Origin: Alistipes sp.
GTDB lineage: Bacteria; Bacteroidota; Bacteroidia; Bacteroidales; Rikenellaceae
DNA length: 37,415 nucleotides
Assembly (NCBI GenBank): GCA_021201825.1
Contig: JAJQED010000037.1
Location: forward strand, 1 to 37,415
Reading direction: 5' to 3'
Below, piece after piece: positions 16,279-23,794 of this stretch; the stretch's first letter is position 1; the number at the start of each line of letters is the position of its first letter. A program made the translations under genes and the position numbers. The notes beneath the pieces are model-generated. The model had not been told where the DNA came from, searched no databases, and saw nothing but the letters and a program-made list of their open reading frames with translations.

Positions 16279-17148
16279 TTACCCCGAATTCTCCCTTTTT
16301 TTAAACATTTGCCGGATCTTACCCGGAGAATAACCGAAACGTTTCTTACAGTAGTACCCGAAATGCTGCACCGAATTGAATTCGAATTCTTCGGTGAGCT
16401 GTTTTATGCTTTTTTCTCCTTTGCCCAGTTCCTCGATTATCCGTTCGCCCCTCTTGTCCATAATCCACTGATACGGAGACAATCCGAAAATCCTCCGGAA
16501 TTTTTTGGAGAAGCCGGACAGTGAAAGTTCGACCATCTCGGCCAACTCCGAAAGGGTCTTGACCTTATCCCAATTCTCATACACGGTCATTGCAAAACGG
16601 ACGGTCTTGGAGCGTAACGGTTGGAAGAAACGCTGGAGTTCTTCTGCTTGAAAATATACCCTTAAAACGTGCAGGAACTCCCGTATCTTTATTTTATGGT
16701 AGCATTTGCAACCCAGCCCGTCATTAATGAAATCTATTGTCGTGGTCAGATACATCCACACCTTTTCGTTCATGGACAAGACGTACGGGGCGAATTTGCC
16801 GCTCCGTGATCTAACCCCCTGGTAATATACCGCGATATCTGTGAGGGATATTATTTCGTCGATAACAAATTCACAAAAAAAAATGTCCGTATCAGCTTCA
16901 AGAGTATAATTAGATCCAATGGGCAGGATAAGGAATGAACCCTCTTTGAGGTTTATTTCCCGGGACTTTTCGAAATAAAGGGACCCCTCGCCGTTAACGA
17001 TAAATAATATCTTGCTTTGGGCCAGGTCTTCTTTTTTAGACAGGCTTTTGGGCAGAGAATATATCGTTATTAATTCCTTTTGTTTTAAACTTTCAAATGA
17101 ATTGCAACAAATCGGGCAAGTGGAAATGCCTGTTTTAAAAGGGGTCAT
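16279..17148 (-). CDS. AraC-family transcriptional regulator inside inverted repeats
   Basis: A 289-residue regulator. An N-terminal ligand or dimerisation region of cupin type (about 20-110, with ILFIVNGEGSLYFEKS and GSFLILPIGSNYTLEAD) is followed by a C-terminal double helix-turn-helix at about 185-283. The first HTH is LSELAEMVELSLSGFSKKFRRIFG, then LSPYQWIMDKR. The second is KSIKQLTEEFEFNSVQHFGYYCKKRFGYSPGKIRQ. The N-terminus has CPICC (11-15), unusual for the family. Codon use is more AT-rich than that of neighbours, suggesting transfer. The whole gene lies between perfect 39-bp inverted repeats, so inversion would flip it as a unit. It reads in the same direction as the adjacent integrase. 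Target genes are not visible here. Confidence 0.88.
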   Translation of the reverse strand: MTPFKTGISTCPICCNSFESLKQKELITIYSLPKSLSKKEDLAQSKILFIVNGEGSLYFEKSREINLKEGSFLILPIGSNYTLEADTDIFFCEFVIDEIISLTDIAVYYQGVRSRSGKFAPYVLSMNEKVWMYLTTTIDFINDGLGCKCYHKIKIREFLHVLRVYFQAEELQRFFQPLRSKTVRFAMTVYENWDKVKTLSELAEMVELSLSGFSKKFRRIFGLSPYQWIMDKRGERIIEELGKGEKSIKQLTEEFEFNSVQHFGYYCKKRFGYSPGKIRQMFKKRENSG

Positions 17149-17285
17149 CGGCTGATTATTATAATGTTTTAAAAAAATTCGTCAAATTGCGACTTTCACA
17201 ATTCCCTTCAATCCATCATAATAAATTGGGTAACAAATAGTTTCTAATATAATCAGCCGGGTGTGGTTTTAGCAGGTAGAATGGA

Positions 17286-17293
17286 TATGTTTG
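17286..17293 (+). promoter_or_regulatory. Possible outward-facing -7 element (TATGTTTG) within the bracketed segment
   Basis: Exact TAnnTTTG on the + strand, pointing from the segment toward the right inverted repeat. No TTTG or TTG at the right -33 distance, so only a weak call. Confidence 0.25.
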
Positions 17294-17369
17294 AAAAAAG
17301 TTTTATAAAACACTCTTTATACAACACTTTAGAAGTGTTAATTAGCATAAAATCAGACTTTTTCTAAAA

Positions 17370-17408
17370 CTTTTCATTCCTTTTCCATCACTTACCAAGT
17401 GACGGAAA
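17370..17408 (-). repeat. Right copy of the 39-bp inverted repeat flanking the AraC gene
   Basis: Exact reverse complement of 16185-16223. The 27-bp near-palindromic core lies on the outer side in both copies, and the segment enclosed between the repeats is 1,146 bp. It sits 57 bp from the recombinase stop codon. Confidence 0.9.
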
Positions 17409-17465
17409 AACGGACTCGGTAAATTTACGGCATAAAGTTATAGATTAATAGGTTGTCCCGGTAAT

Positions 17466-18732
17466 TTAAACGGCTTTTTTAATAGCACGCCTAATCTTTT
17501 TACCGGCATTTACGAGAAAATCGGTGCGGAATGCGTCGAGATATATGCGGGTGGTCTTCTCGTTGGTATGTCCCAGTGCTTCGCTGATAACCGAGAGGGC
17601 GACCTTTTCGTTTTTGGCGATGGTCGCCCATGAATGCCTTGCGGCGTGGGTGGAGAGTTTCTCTACCCGGCCGGTCATGGCGGCCAGTTTCTTGAGTCGA
17701 ATATTCTGTAGTCTGAGCGCACTCTCATACCGTATACGGTTATCCCCGCCGCTGTCTTTGAGTATCGGGAACAGGTACCCGGAACCCCGCACCCGTGGAG
17801 CGAAATACCGGATGATGCTCTTCATTTCCTTGCCCAAAGGAGCTACGACCAACTGGCCGGTTTTCTTCCTGTGGTACCTGACCGTATTGCCGATAATGTT
17901 ATCTTTCCGCAGGTAGGCCAGGTCAACGAACGAGATACCCTGTCCGTAAAACGAAAAGAGGAACATGGCCAAGCTGTCTCGCATCCTGGTCGGCATGGAA
18001 GAATTATGGCTGAACGTGAAGTTCAACAAGCCCGGGTCGAGGGTCTCCAACTCACGGACCTGTGAGGGGTCCAACGCTCTCTTTTCGGTTTGCTCGACCC
18101 CGGTATAGACATTCTGGAACGGATTGACCGGACCACCGGTAAGGACATTGGCGCGAATGGCACGGTTATATACCGCCCTCAACTGACGCATGTAAAACGA
18201 TACCGTATTGTTCATCTTCTTGTTCGCGAACAGCCACGCCTCGTAACCCTCCACGAATTTGCGGTTGATAGCAGAAAGCCTGATATCCTTACCGCCGTTG
18301 TACCTCCTTATGGAATTTACCATACTACGATAGGCGCCGGGCAATCTCCGCCTCTCGCCTCCGAATTCGGCAGCCACCCTGCAGACGAAATCCGAGAGCA
18401 TCTCACGGCCGTTGGAATTGGCCACCCTTTCGCGGATATCGTCAACGGTATAATCGCCCTGTCCGTCCAGGTCGGCAATGACCGTCTCGAGTTTCATTGC
18501 CATAGTGTCCAGCGAATCCCATACGGTCTTTAGCGCGGCATAACGCCGCGCATTGCGGGTCGGGACGATCACGGTCCTCGCCCCGTCGTCCCATTCGTCG
18601 GGATAGACATGTAAACCCAGCGCCGAAGTGAACGATCTGCGCCCGTGGATTACGCGCAGATAGATACTTCCCTTGAACCTTCCTTGGCGGGAAGATATAC
18701 GGAAATGAAAAATTATAAGTCGTTCTTTTCAT
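17466..18732 (-). pseudogene. Tyrosine recombinase (Bacteroidetes arm-domain integrase), apparent N-terminal frameshift
   Basis: Site-specific DNA recombinase. The intact frame (from GTG 18572, 368 codons) has the SAM-like core-binding domain and the catalytic domain: KTGQ (Lys), HAARHSWATIA (His-x-x-Arg), EALGHTNEKTT (His) and nucleophile Tyr in RIYLDAF. Upstream, the same frame continues as RQGRFKGSIYLRV...SALGLHVYPDEWDD, a normal arm-binding domain, but it has no usual start codon before a stop. The expected start MKRTTYNFSFPYIF (ATG 18732) lies one frame off. Removing one base between about 18689 and 18705 would join them. In FYGQGISFVDLAYL the usual catalytic Arg (RGMSF in relatives) is read as Gln. 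The gene may be inactive, or the frameshift may be a sequencing error. A shorter product from GTG 18572 would lack the arm domain. Confidence 0.75.
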
Positions 18733-18779
18733 AGTATAATGCTGGTTTAATTAATAAATTACCAGCTAAAATATACTAT
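18731..18779. repeat. Imperfect compound inverted repeat upstream of the recombinase
   Basis: Outer arms ATAGTATA (18731-18738) and TATACTAT (18772-18779), inner arms GCTGGT (18741-18746) and ACCAGC (18761-18766), and an AT-only 14-bp centre. It overlaps the presumed start codon. A direct copy of ATAGTATAA recurs at 18838-18846. It may be an autoregulatory operator or a former attachment site; the remaining spacer to miaB shows nothing else. Confidence 0.5.
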
Positions 18780-18860
18780 AAAAAGTGACTAAATGTACTG
18801 CGTTGAACCCGGATTGATTCAATAATTTATCCGTAAAATAGTATAAAACATTGTGCCGTA

Positions 18861-20216
18861 TCAAATTACCGATCCGTATAATGTCGCTCCCGAACAGCCG
18901 GTAATTTCAACGGTCAGATAGTCTCCCGGCTTATGGTCCCCCCGGTCAAATACCACTACCTTGTTCCGCGATGTTCGGCCGAATAGCTGCTGCGGGCTGC
19001 GTTTGGAGGTACCCTCCACAAGGACCTCAAAAGTGCGGCCAACGTCACGGCGGTTACTTTCGAGCGAAAGGCGGTTTTGCAGTTCTATGATCTGGATTAA
19101 ACGGCGCGTTTTAACCTCCTCCGGCACATCGTCAGCCATAGACCGGGAAGCCTTAGTACCGGGGCGCTCGGAGTATTTAAACATAAACGCGAAATCATAT
19201 CCCACCTGCTCCATTAACGAGAGGGTTTGCAGGTGGTCCTCCTCGGTTTCGGTACAGAAACCGGCTATCAGGTCGGTAGTTACGGAACAGTCGGGCAGGT
19301 ATTTTTTAATCGCCGCAATACGGCCCAGGTACCATTCCCGGGTATACCTGCGGTTCATAACTTCGAGCATCCGGCTACTGCCGCTCTGGGCGGGAAGATG
19401 GATACTGCGGCAAATATTTTCCCTTGCGGACATTACCTGCAGGACTTTGTCGCTCAGATCTTTCGGATGGGAAGTGGCAAACCGCACCCGTAGGGCCGGG
19501 TCGATGCCGGCCACCATATCCAGAAGTTCGGCAAAGCCGGTCCCGTCCGGCTCCCAGGCATAAGAATTTACGTTCTGGCCGAGCAGTGTAACCTCCCGGT
19601 AACCCCGCTCGAACAAACCTTTGGCCTCGTTATAGATGGTCTGCGGGTCACGGCTGCGCTCCCTGCCCCGTGTGTACGGCACTACGCAATAGGAACACAT
19701 GTTGTTACAACCGCGCATAATCGCTATAAAAGCACTTACGCCGTTCTTATCGAGCCGTACGGGCGATATCTCGGCATAGGTCTCCTCCTTGGACAACTGG
19801 ACGTTTATCCCGCGCATTCCGTCGGATGCCGACCGTACCAGGTCGGGCAGGCTCCGGTAGGAGTCGGGGCCGGCCACTATATCCACGAGCCCCTGTTTCT
19901 CCATAAGGCTCTCTTTCAGCCTCTCGGCCATACACCCCAATACCCCGACGATAAGACCGGGCTTCTGCTTCTTATGCCTTTTAAATTCGTTGAGTCTGCC
20001 CCAGATGCGCTGTTCGGCGTTGTCCCTAACGGAGCAGGTGTTCACAAAGATAATATCGGCCTGGGCTATTTCGTCGGTGAAGACGAACCCGTCCGCCTGC
20101 ATGATGGAGAGCACGATCTCACTGTCACCGGTGTTCATCTGGCACCCGTATGTCTCTATATAAAGCTTGCGCTGCGACCCGACGGCCGGACGCATTCCCC
20201 GCAGTTCCATATCCAT
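18861..20216 (-). CDS. miaB: tRNA-2-methylthio-N6-dimethylallyladenosine synthase
   Basis: A radical-SAM methylthiotransferase that adds the 2-methylthio group to i6A37 of tRNAs. The 451-residue product has the N-terminal MTTase domain with cluster cysteines in TYGCQMN, NTCSVR and LGCMAE. The radical-SAM motif is RGCNNMCSYC, followed by VPYTRGRERSR and LGQNVNSY, and a C-terminal TRAM domain (about the last 65 residues, with VLVEGTSKRS and GRTSRNKVVVF). These fit MiaB rather than RimO or MtaB. The ATG at 20216 is chosen; the longer frame from GTG 20234 would start inside the -7 element TATCTTTG. An ATG two codons further in is also possible. Confidence 0.95.
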   Translation of the reverse strand: MDMELRGMRPAVGSQRKLYIETYGCQMNTGDSEIVLSIMQADGFVFTDEIAQADIIFVNTCSVRDNAEQRIWGRLNEFKRHKKQKPGLIVGVLGCMAERLKESLMEKQGLVDIVAGPDSYRSLPDLVRSASDGMRGINVQLSKEETYAEISPVRLDKNGVSAFIAIMRGCNNMCSYCVVPYTRGRERSRDPQTIYNEAKGLFERGYREVTLLGQNVNSYAWEPDGTGFAELLDMVAGIDPALRVRFATSHPKDLSDKVLQVMSARENICRSIHLPAQSGSSRMLEVMNRRYTREWYLGRIAAIKKYLPDCSVTTDLIAGFCTETEEDHLQTLSLMEQVGYDFAFMFKYSERPGTKASRSMADDVPEEVKTRRLIQIIELQNRLSLESNRRDVGRTFEVLVEGTSKRSPQQLFGRTSRNKVVVFDRGDHKPGDYLTVEITGCSGATLYGSVI

Positions 20217-20233
20217 TTTTCTCTGTTCGGGCA

Positions 20234-20241
20234 CAAAGATA
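20234..20241 (-). promoter_or_regulatory. miaB -7 element (TATCTTTG)
   Basis: Exact TAnnTTTG on the - strand, 17 nt upstream of the chosen ATG. No clear -33 word. Confidence 0.5.
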
Positions 20242-20308
20242 CGGCGAATCGGCGATATTGCCTACCGCACGGTGCCCGAACAAGAAAGATAAATAATTCG
20301 GGAACAGA

Positions 20309-21235
20309 TCAGCCGTTGCCGTCGGCTTCCACGGGGAACGATTTGAAACCGTCGCCGAACGTTTCATAGGCATCCACGACCACGACGAACGACAGCGGGT
20401 CCAGCTCCCGTATCTTATTCTGGACCGTAGTGACCTCACGGCGGCTAACCACGAGAAATATCATCTCCTTATCGTTACCCGTATACATACCCGAGGATTT
20501 GATATACGTGGCGCCCCGGCCCATTTCGTCGAGAATGAACGAGCGCATGGACTCGTGCTTGTCGGAGATTATGAACAGCAGTTTGTCGTAACTGGCCCCG
20601 TCGATCACAAAGTCGATGGTCCGGGACATAACGAAGATGGTCACCAGCGAATATAAAGGCAACCTCCAGTCCCCCAACACGATGATACCGAAAATCACTA
20701 CCATCGAATCTACCAGCAGGATACTGCGGGAAAACGTCAAATGGGTATATTTCGTTATTATCATGGCGATTATATCCGTGCCGCCGGACGTCGCCCTGGT
20801 TTTGATTATCAAGCCTATCCCGATACCGACAAGCACACCGCCGAAAAGACAGGCGATAATGATGTCATTGGTAAGGTCTATCCTCCCGCCGAGCATTGTA
20901 GCCGGGTCTTCGCCCAGGATATAGGTCATGGTGTTCATCACAACGGGCGTAACGACCGCCGCGAAAACGGTCTTGGCCCCGAACATTCCCCCGAATATCC
21001 GGAAAGCGATCAGCAGCAGCGGGATGTCGAGCATCAACCCGAACGTACCCACCTGTACTGACGGGAACAGCGCGTGCAGGACGATCCCAGTACCGTATAC
21101 TCCCCCGGGGACGATACGGTAGGGATTTATAAAAAGCACGAAAGCCGCCGCGAGTATGGCGCTCCCCGTGAATACCATTATCCACGACCTCCACCACCCT
21201 GCGGTATATATCCTGTCGCTCACTTTGAATTTCAT
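20309..21235 (-). CDS. YitT family membrane protein
   Basis: A 308-residue inner-membrane protein with about five hydrophobic segments in the first 210 residues. It carries the family patterns FINPYRIVPGGVYGTGIVLH, LMLDIPLLLIAFRIFG and TRATSGGTDIIAMII. A cytoplasmic C-terminal DUF2179 domain follows (about 215-300: DKLLFIISDKHESMRSFIL, GRGATYIKSSGMYTGNDKEMIFLVVSRREV). Function is not established for the family; a transport role is usually assumed. It is divergent from plsY. A TACATTTG -7 element (21265-21272) precedes it. Confidence 0.9.
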   Translation of the reverse strand: MKFKVSDRIYTAGWWRSWIMVFTGSAILAAAFVLFINPYRIVPGGVYGTGIVLHALFPSVQVGTFGLMLDIPLLLIAFRIFGGMFGAKTVFAAVVTPVVMNTMTYILGEDPATMLGGRIDLTNDIIIACLFGGVLVGIGIGLIIKTRATSGGTDIIAMIITKYTHLTFSRSILLVDSMVVIFGIIVLGDWRLPLYSLVTIFVMSRTIDFVIDGASYDKLLFIISDKHESMRSFILDEMGRGATYIKSSGMYTGNDKEMIFLVVSRREVTTVQNKIRELDPLSFVVVVDAYETFGDGFKSFPVEADGNG

Positions 21236-21264
21236 CCGCTGTTCCGGTTTATTTAAATTTTAAA

Positions 21265-21272
21265 CAAATGTA
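21265..21272 (-). promoter_or_regulatory. -7 element (TACATTTG) of the YitT gene
   Basis: TAnnTTTG match on the - strand, 29 nt upstream of the ATG. The region is AT-rich and has no clear -33. Confidence 0.45.
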
Positions 21273-21347
21273 ATTAAATTCATCGGTTTTTTAACACCTT
21301 TTCCTTATAATCCGTAATTACGTATATTAAACCCGTCTGTCCCGACG

Positions 21348-21382
21348 TTTGTTTCCAAAATTGGGGAGTTTTATTATTTTTG
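21348..21382 (+). promoter_or_regulatory. plsY promoter candidate
   Basis: -7 TATTTTTG at 21375-21382. A TTTG at 21348-21351 is 23 bp upstream, slightly long. The ATG at 21430 is 47 nt further on. Confidence 0.5.
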
Positions 21383-21429
21383 TTATATTAAACATTGCGG
21401 AACCTGCCGCACGAACTAAAGGAATTTCG

Positions 21430-22047
21430 ATGGTAATTAATATAATACTGCTGATCACGGCCTACCTGCTGGGGTCCATACCGAGCGCCGTGTGGATCGG
21501 CAAACGGTTCTACGGCGTGGACGTGCGCGAACACGGCAGTAAGAACGCCGGGGCTACCAATACCCTGCGGGTACTCGGCCCCAAGGCGGCCCTGCCGGTA
21601 TTCATCATGGACCTTGCCAAAGGTTTCGCCGCCGTGCAGCTCTACCGCCTGTCGCCCGATGCCCTTACGGGCTGGGTGTTCTATATTAAGCTGGCGCTTG
21701 TCGCGGCCGTCGTACTGGGACATATCTTCCCGGTCTTCGCCGGTTTCCGGGGCGGCAAAGGCGTAGCGACGCTCACCGGCTCGGTGCTGGCTATCAATCC
21801 GCCGGCCGTTCTGCTATGTATCCTTACGTTCGTTCTGGTGCTTTCGCTGACCCGCTACGTATCCCTTAGCTCCATGACCGCGGGGGTTATGCTCCCGGTT
21901 TACCTGCGGTTCGTCTTCGGGGAGAAATACCCGCCCCTGCTGATTTTCGCCTGTGCGGTATCGGTACTGCTGATCTGGACCCACCGCAGGAATATCGGCC
22001 GCCTTTTGAACGGCACCGAATCCAAGATACGCTTCGTACGTAAATAA
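21430..22047 (+). CDS. plsY: Glycerol-3-phosphate acyltransferase PlsY
   Basis: A 205-residue inner-membrane enzyme that transfers acyl from acyl-phosphate to sn-1 of glycerol-3-phosphate. The three PlsY motifs are visible: YLLGSIPSAVWIGK (motif 1 with the essential Ser), GSKNAGATNTLRVLG, and HIFPVFAGFRGGKGVAT. Five hydrophobic segments. The ATG at 21430 follows AAAGGAATTT and starts MVINIILLITAYLLGSIPS. An in-frame ATG at 21349 would place the promoter element inside the gene and was not used. The acyl-CoA synthetase-like gene follows 44 bp later. Confidence 0.95.
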   Translation: MVINIILLITAYLLGSIPSAVWIGKRFYGVDVREHGSKNAGATNTLRVLGPKAALPVFIMDLAKGFAAVQLYRLSPDALTGWVFYIKLALVAAVVLGHIFPVFAGFRGGKGVATLTGSVLAINPPAVLLCILTFVLVLSLTRYVSLSSMTAGVMLPVYLRFVFGEKYPPLLIFACAVSVLLIWTHRRNIGRLLNGTESKIRFVRK

Positions 22048-22091
22048 TTGCCGCCTGCGGCTTATCTACGCTTTCCTATTAACCTACAACT

Positions 22092-23753
22092 ATGCTTGAA
22101 CAGAACCTTATCAGGATGTACGAAACGTCGTTCCGTGAGAACAGGGAGATCCCTGCCCTTACGGACTATTTCAAGAAAGAGACGTTCTCCTACTTCGAAA
22201 TGGCCCGCGAGATAGCAAAACTGCACCTGCTTTTCGAGGAATGCCGCATAAAAAAAGGGGATAAGATAGCCCTTATTGGCCGCAACAATCCCCGCTGGGT
22301 GATTACATACATCGCCACCATCACCTACGGCGCTGTGATCGTTCCCATCCTGCAGGACTTCACCGCCAACGACGTCCACCATATCATCAACCACAGCGAA
22401 TCCCAGCTGCTATTCTGCGGCGACAACTTCTGGGACTCCATCGAAGAATCGCAGGTCGAGGGCATCCGGGCCGCATTCTCGCTGACCGACCTGAGCTGCA
22501 TCTTCGAGCGCCGGGGCACCTCGCTGGGAAAGTTCCAGAGGGATATCGTCAAGCATTACCGTAAGCGCTACCCGGACGGGTTTACAACGCAGGACATACG
22601 GTATGCCGACCTCCCGAACGACGCCGTGGTCCTGCTGAACTATACCTCGGGTACTACCGGTTTCAGCAAAGGAGTGATGCTCACGGTGAACAACCTGACG
22701 GGTAACGTGCAGTTCTGTGTCGACAGGAACATCCGCCTGCGGCGCAGCCGCGTGCTGTCGTTCCTGCCCCTTGCCCATGCCTACGGCTGTATGGTGGACA
22801 TGCTGTTGTCCCTCGCCGTGGGGGCCCACCTGACCCTGCTCGGCAAGACCCCCTCGCCCAAGATACTGATCGAGGCCATGGAAGAGGTCAAACCCCAGGT
22901 TATCTGTTGTGTGCCGTTGATATTGGAGAAGATATGCCGAAAGCAGATATTCCCGATGCTTGGCAAAGGGTTTATGCGCATAGCCCTCCGGCTGCCGCTG
23001 CTGGACACCAAGATATATTCCAAGATAAGGGAACGCCTGCTTGAGAAGTTCGGCGGACAGGTGTCGCAGTTCATCGTGGGCGGAGCGCCCCTGAACAGGG
23101 AAGTGGAGGAGTTCCTTGTGAAGATAAAATTCCCGTACACCGTGGGCTACGGCATGACCGAATGCGCCCCGCTGATAAGTTACACCCCGGTGGGAAGTTA
23201 TAAGCCCACCTCCTGCGGGATGGTCCTGCACGGATACATGGAGGTCAAAATAGACTCGGAAGATCCCAGTAGTATCCCGGGCGAGATACTGGTTCGGGGC
23301 GAAAACGTGATGACGGGTTATTACAAGAACGCCAGGGCCACGGCCGAAGTGCTGGACGCGGACGGCTGGCTCCATACGGGTGATATCGGCACGGTGGACC
23401 CGGACGGCACCATCTACATCCGTGGCCGGAGCAAGACCATGCTGCTGGGCCCGAGCGGACAAAATATTTACCCCGAAGAGATCGAAGACAAACTGAACAA
23501 CCTGCAGTGCGTCAACGAATCGCTCGTTGTCCAGCGCAACGGCAAACTGGTTGCCCTGGTTGTTCCGGACTACGAACAATGCGACGCGGACGGTATCAGC
23601 AACGGCAGGCTCACCGAAGTTATGGAGGTCAATAAAAGGGAACTCAATGCCCAGCTGGCCGCCTACGAGCAGATCTCGGAGATCATCCTCTACCCGAAAG
23701 AGTTCGAGAAAACCCCCAAAAAGAGCATAAAACGTTATCTGTATAACACCTGA
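22092..23753 (+). CDS. AMP-binding acyl-CoA synthetase (long-chain fatty acid CoA ligase type)
   Basis: A 553-residue adenylate-forming enzyme that probably activates fatty acids to acyl-AMP and acyl-CoA. The P-loop-like motif NYTSGTTGFSKGV is at about residues 182-194. YGMTECAPLISYT (A5), GWLHTGDIGTVDPDGTIYIRGRSK (A7/A8) and the C-terminal Lys context KTPKKSIKRYL (A10) follow. It resembles the bacterial FAA1/FadD-like group with QNIYPEEIEDKLN. There is no membrane segment. It sits 44 bp after plsY, so the pair may feed phospholipid synthesis or recycle fatty acids; that link is inferred. No obvious terminator follows, and a repeat cluster begins 41 bp past the stop. Confidence 0.88.
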   Translation: MLEQNLIRMYETSFRENREIPALTDYFKKETFSYFEMAREIAKLHLLFEECRIKKGDKIALIGRNNPRWVITYIATITYGAVIVPILQDFTANDVHHIINHSESQLLFCGDNFWDSIEESQVEGIRAAFSLTDLSCIFERRGTSLGKFQRDIVKHYRKRYPDGFTTQDIRYADLPNDAVVLLNYTSGTTGFSKGVMLTVNNLTGNVQFCVDRNIRLRRSRVLSFLPLAHAYGCMVDMLLSLAVGAHLTLLGKTPSPKILIEAMEEVKPQVICCVPLILEKICRKQIFPMLGKGFMRIALRLPLLDTKIYSKIRERLLEKFGGQVSQFIVGGAPLNREVEEFLVKIKFPYTVGYGMTECAPLISYTPVGSYKPTSCGMVLHGYMEVKIDSEDPSSIPGEILVRGENVMTGYYKNARATAEVLDADGWLHTGDIGTVDPDGTIYIRGRSKTMLLGPSGQNIYPEEIEDKLNNLQCVNESLVVQRNGKLVALVVPDYEQCDADGISNGRLTEVMEVNKRELNAQLAAYEQISEIILYPKEFEKTPKKSIKRYLYNT

Positions 23754-23794
23754 CCCGGGTAACGGCTTTCCCGGTAAGAATGGCATTTCTAATT

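Larger units (their letters stand above)
17149..17465. other. AT-rich control region between AraC gene and recombinase gene
   Basis: This 317-bp gene-free stretch holds the AraC upstream region, a palindrome AACACTT-TAG-AAGTGTT (17323-17339), a + strand TATGTTTG (17286-17293), and the right 39-bp inverted repeat (17370-17408). A 57-bp spacer then leads to the recombinase stop. No consensus TAnnTTTG was found on the - strand for the AraC gene itself. Confidence 0.6.

Noticed and set aside
16185-17408. Inverted repeats as ends of an insertion sequence or transposon
   Set aside because: No transposase lies between them (only the AraC gene) and no target-site duplication is visible outside the repeats; the near-palindromic core suits a recombinase site better. 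Not fully excluded.
22410-23786. 458-codon frame antisense to the acyl-CoA synthetase
   Set aside because: Shadow frame; the + strand gene has all adenylate-forming motifs.
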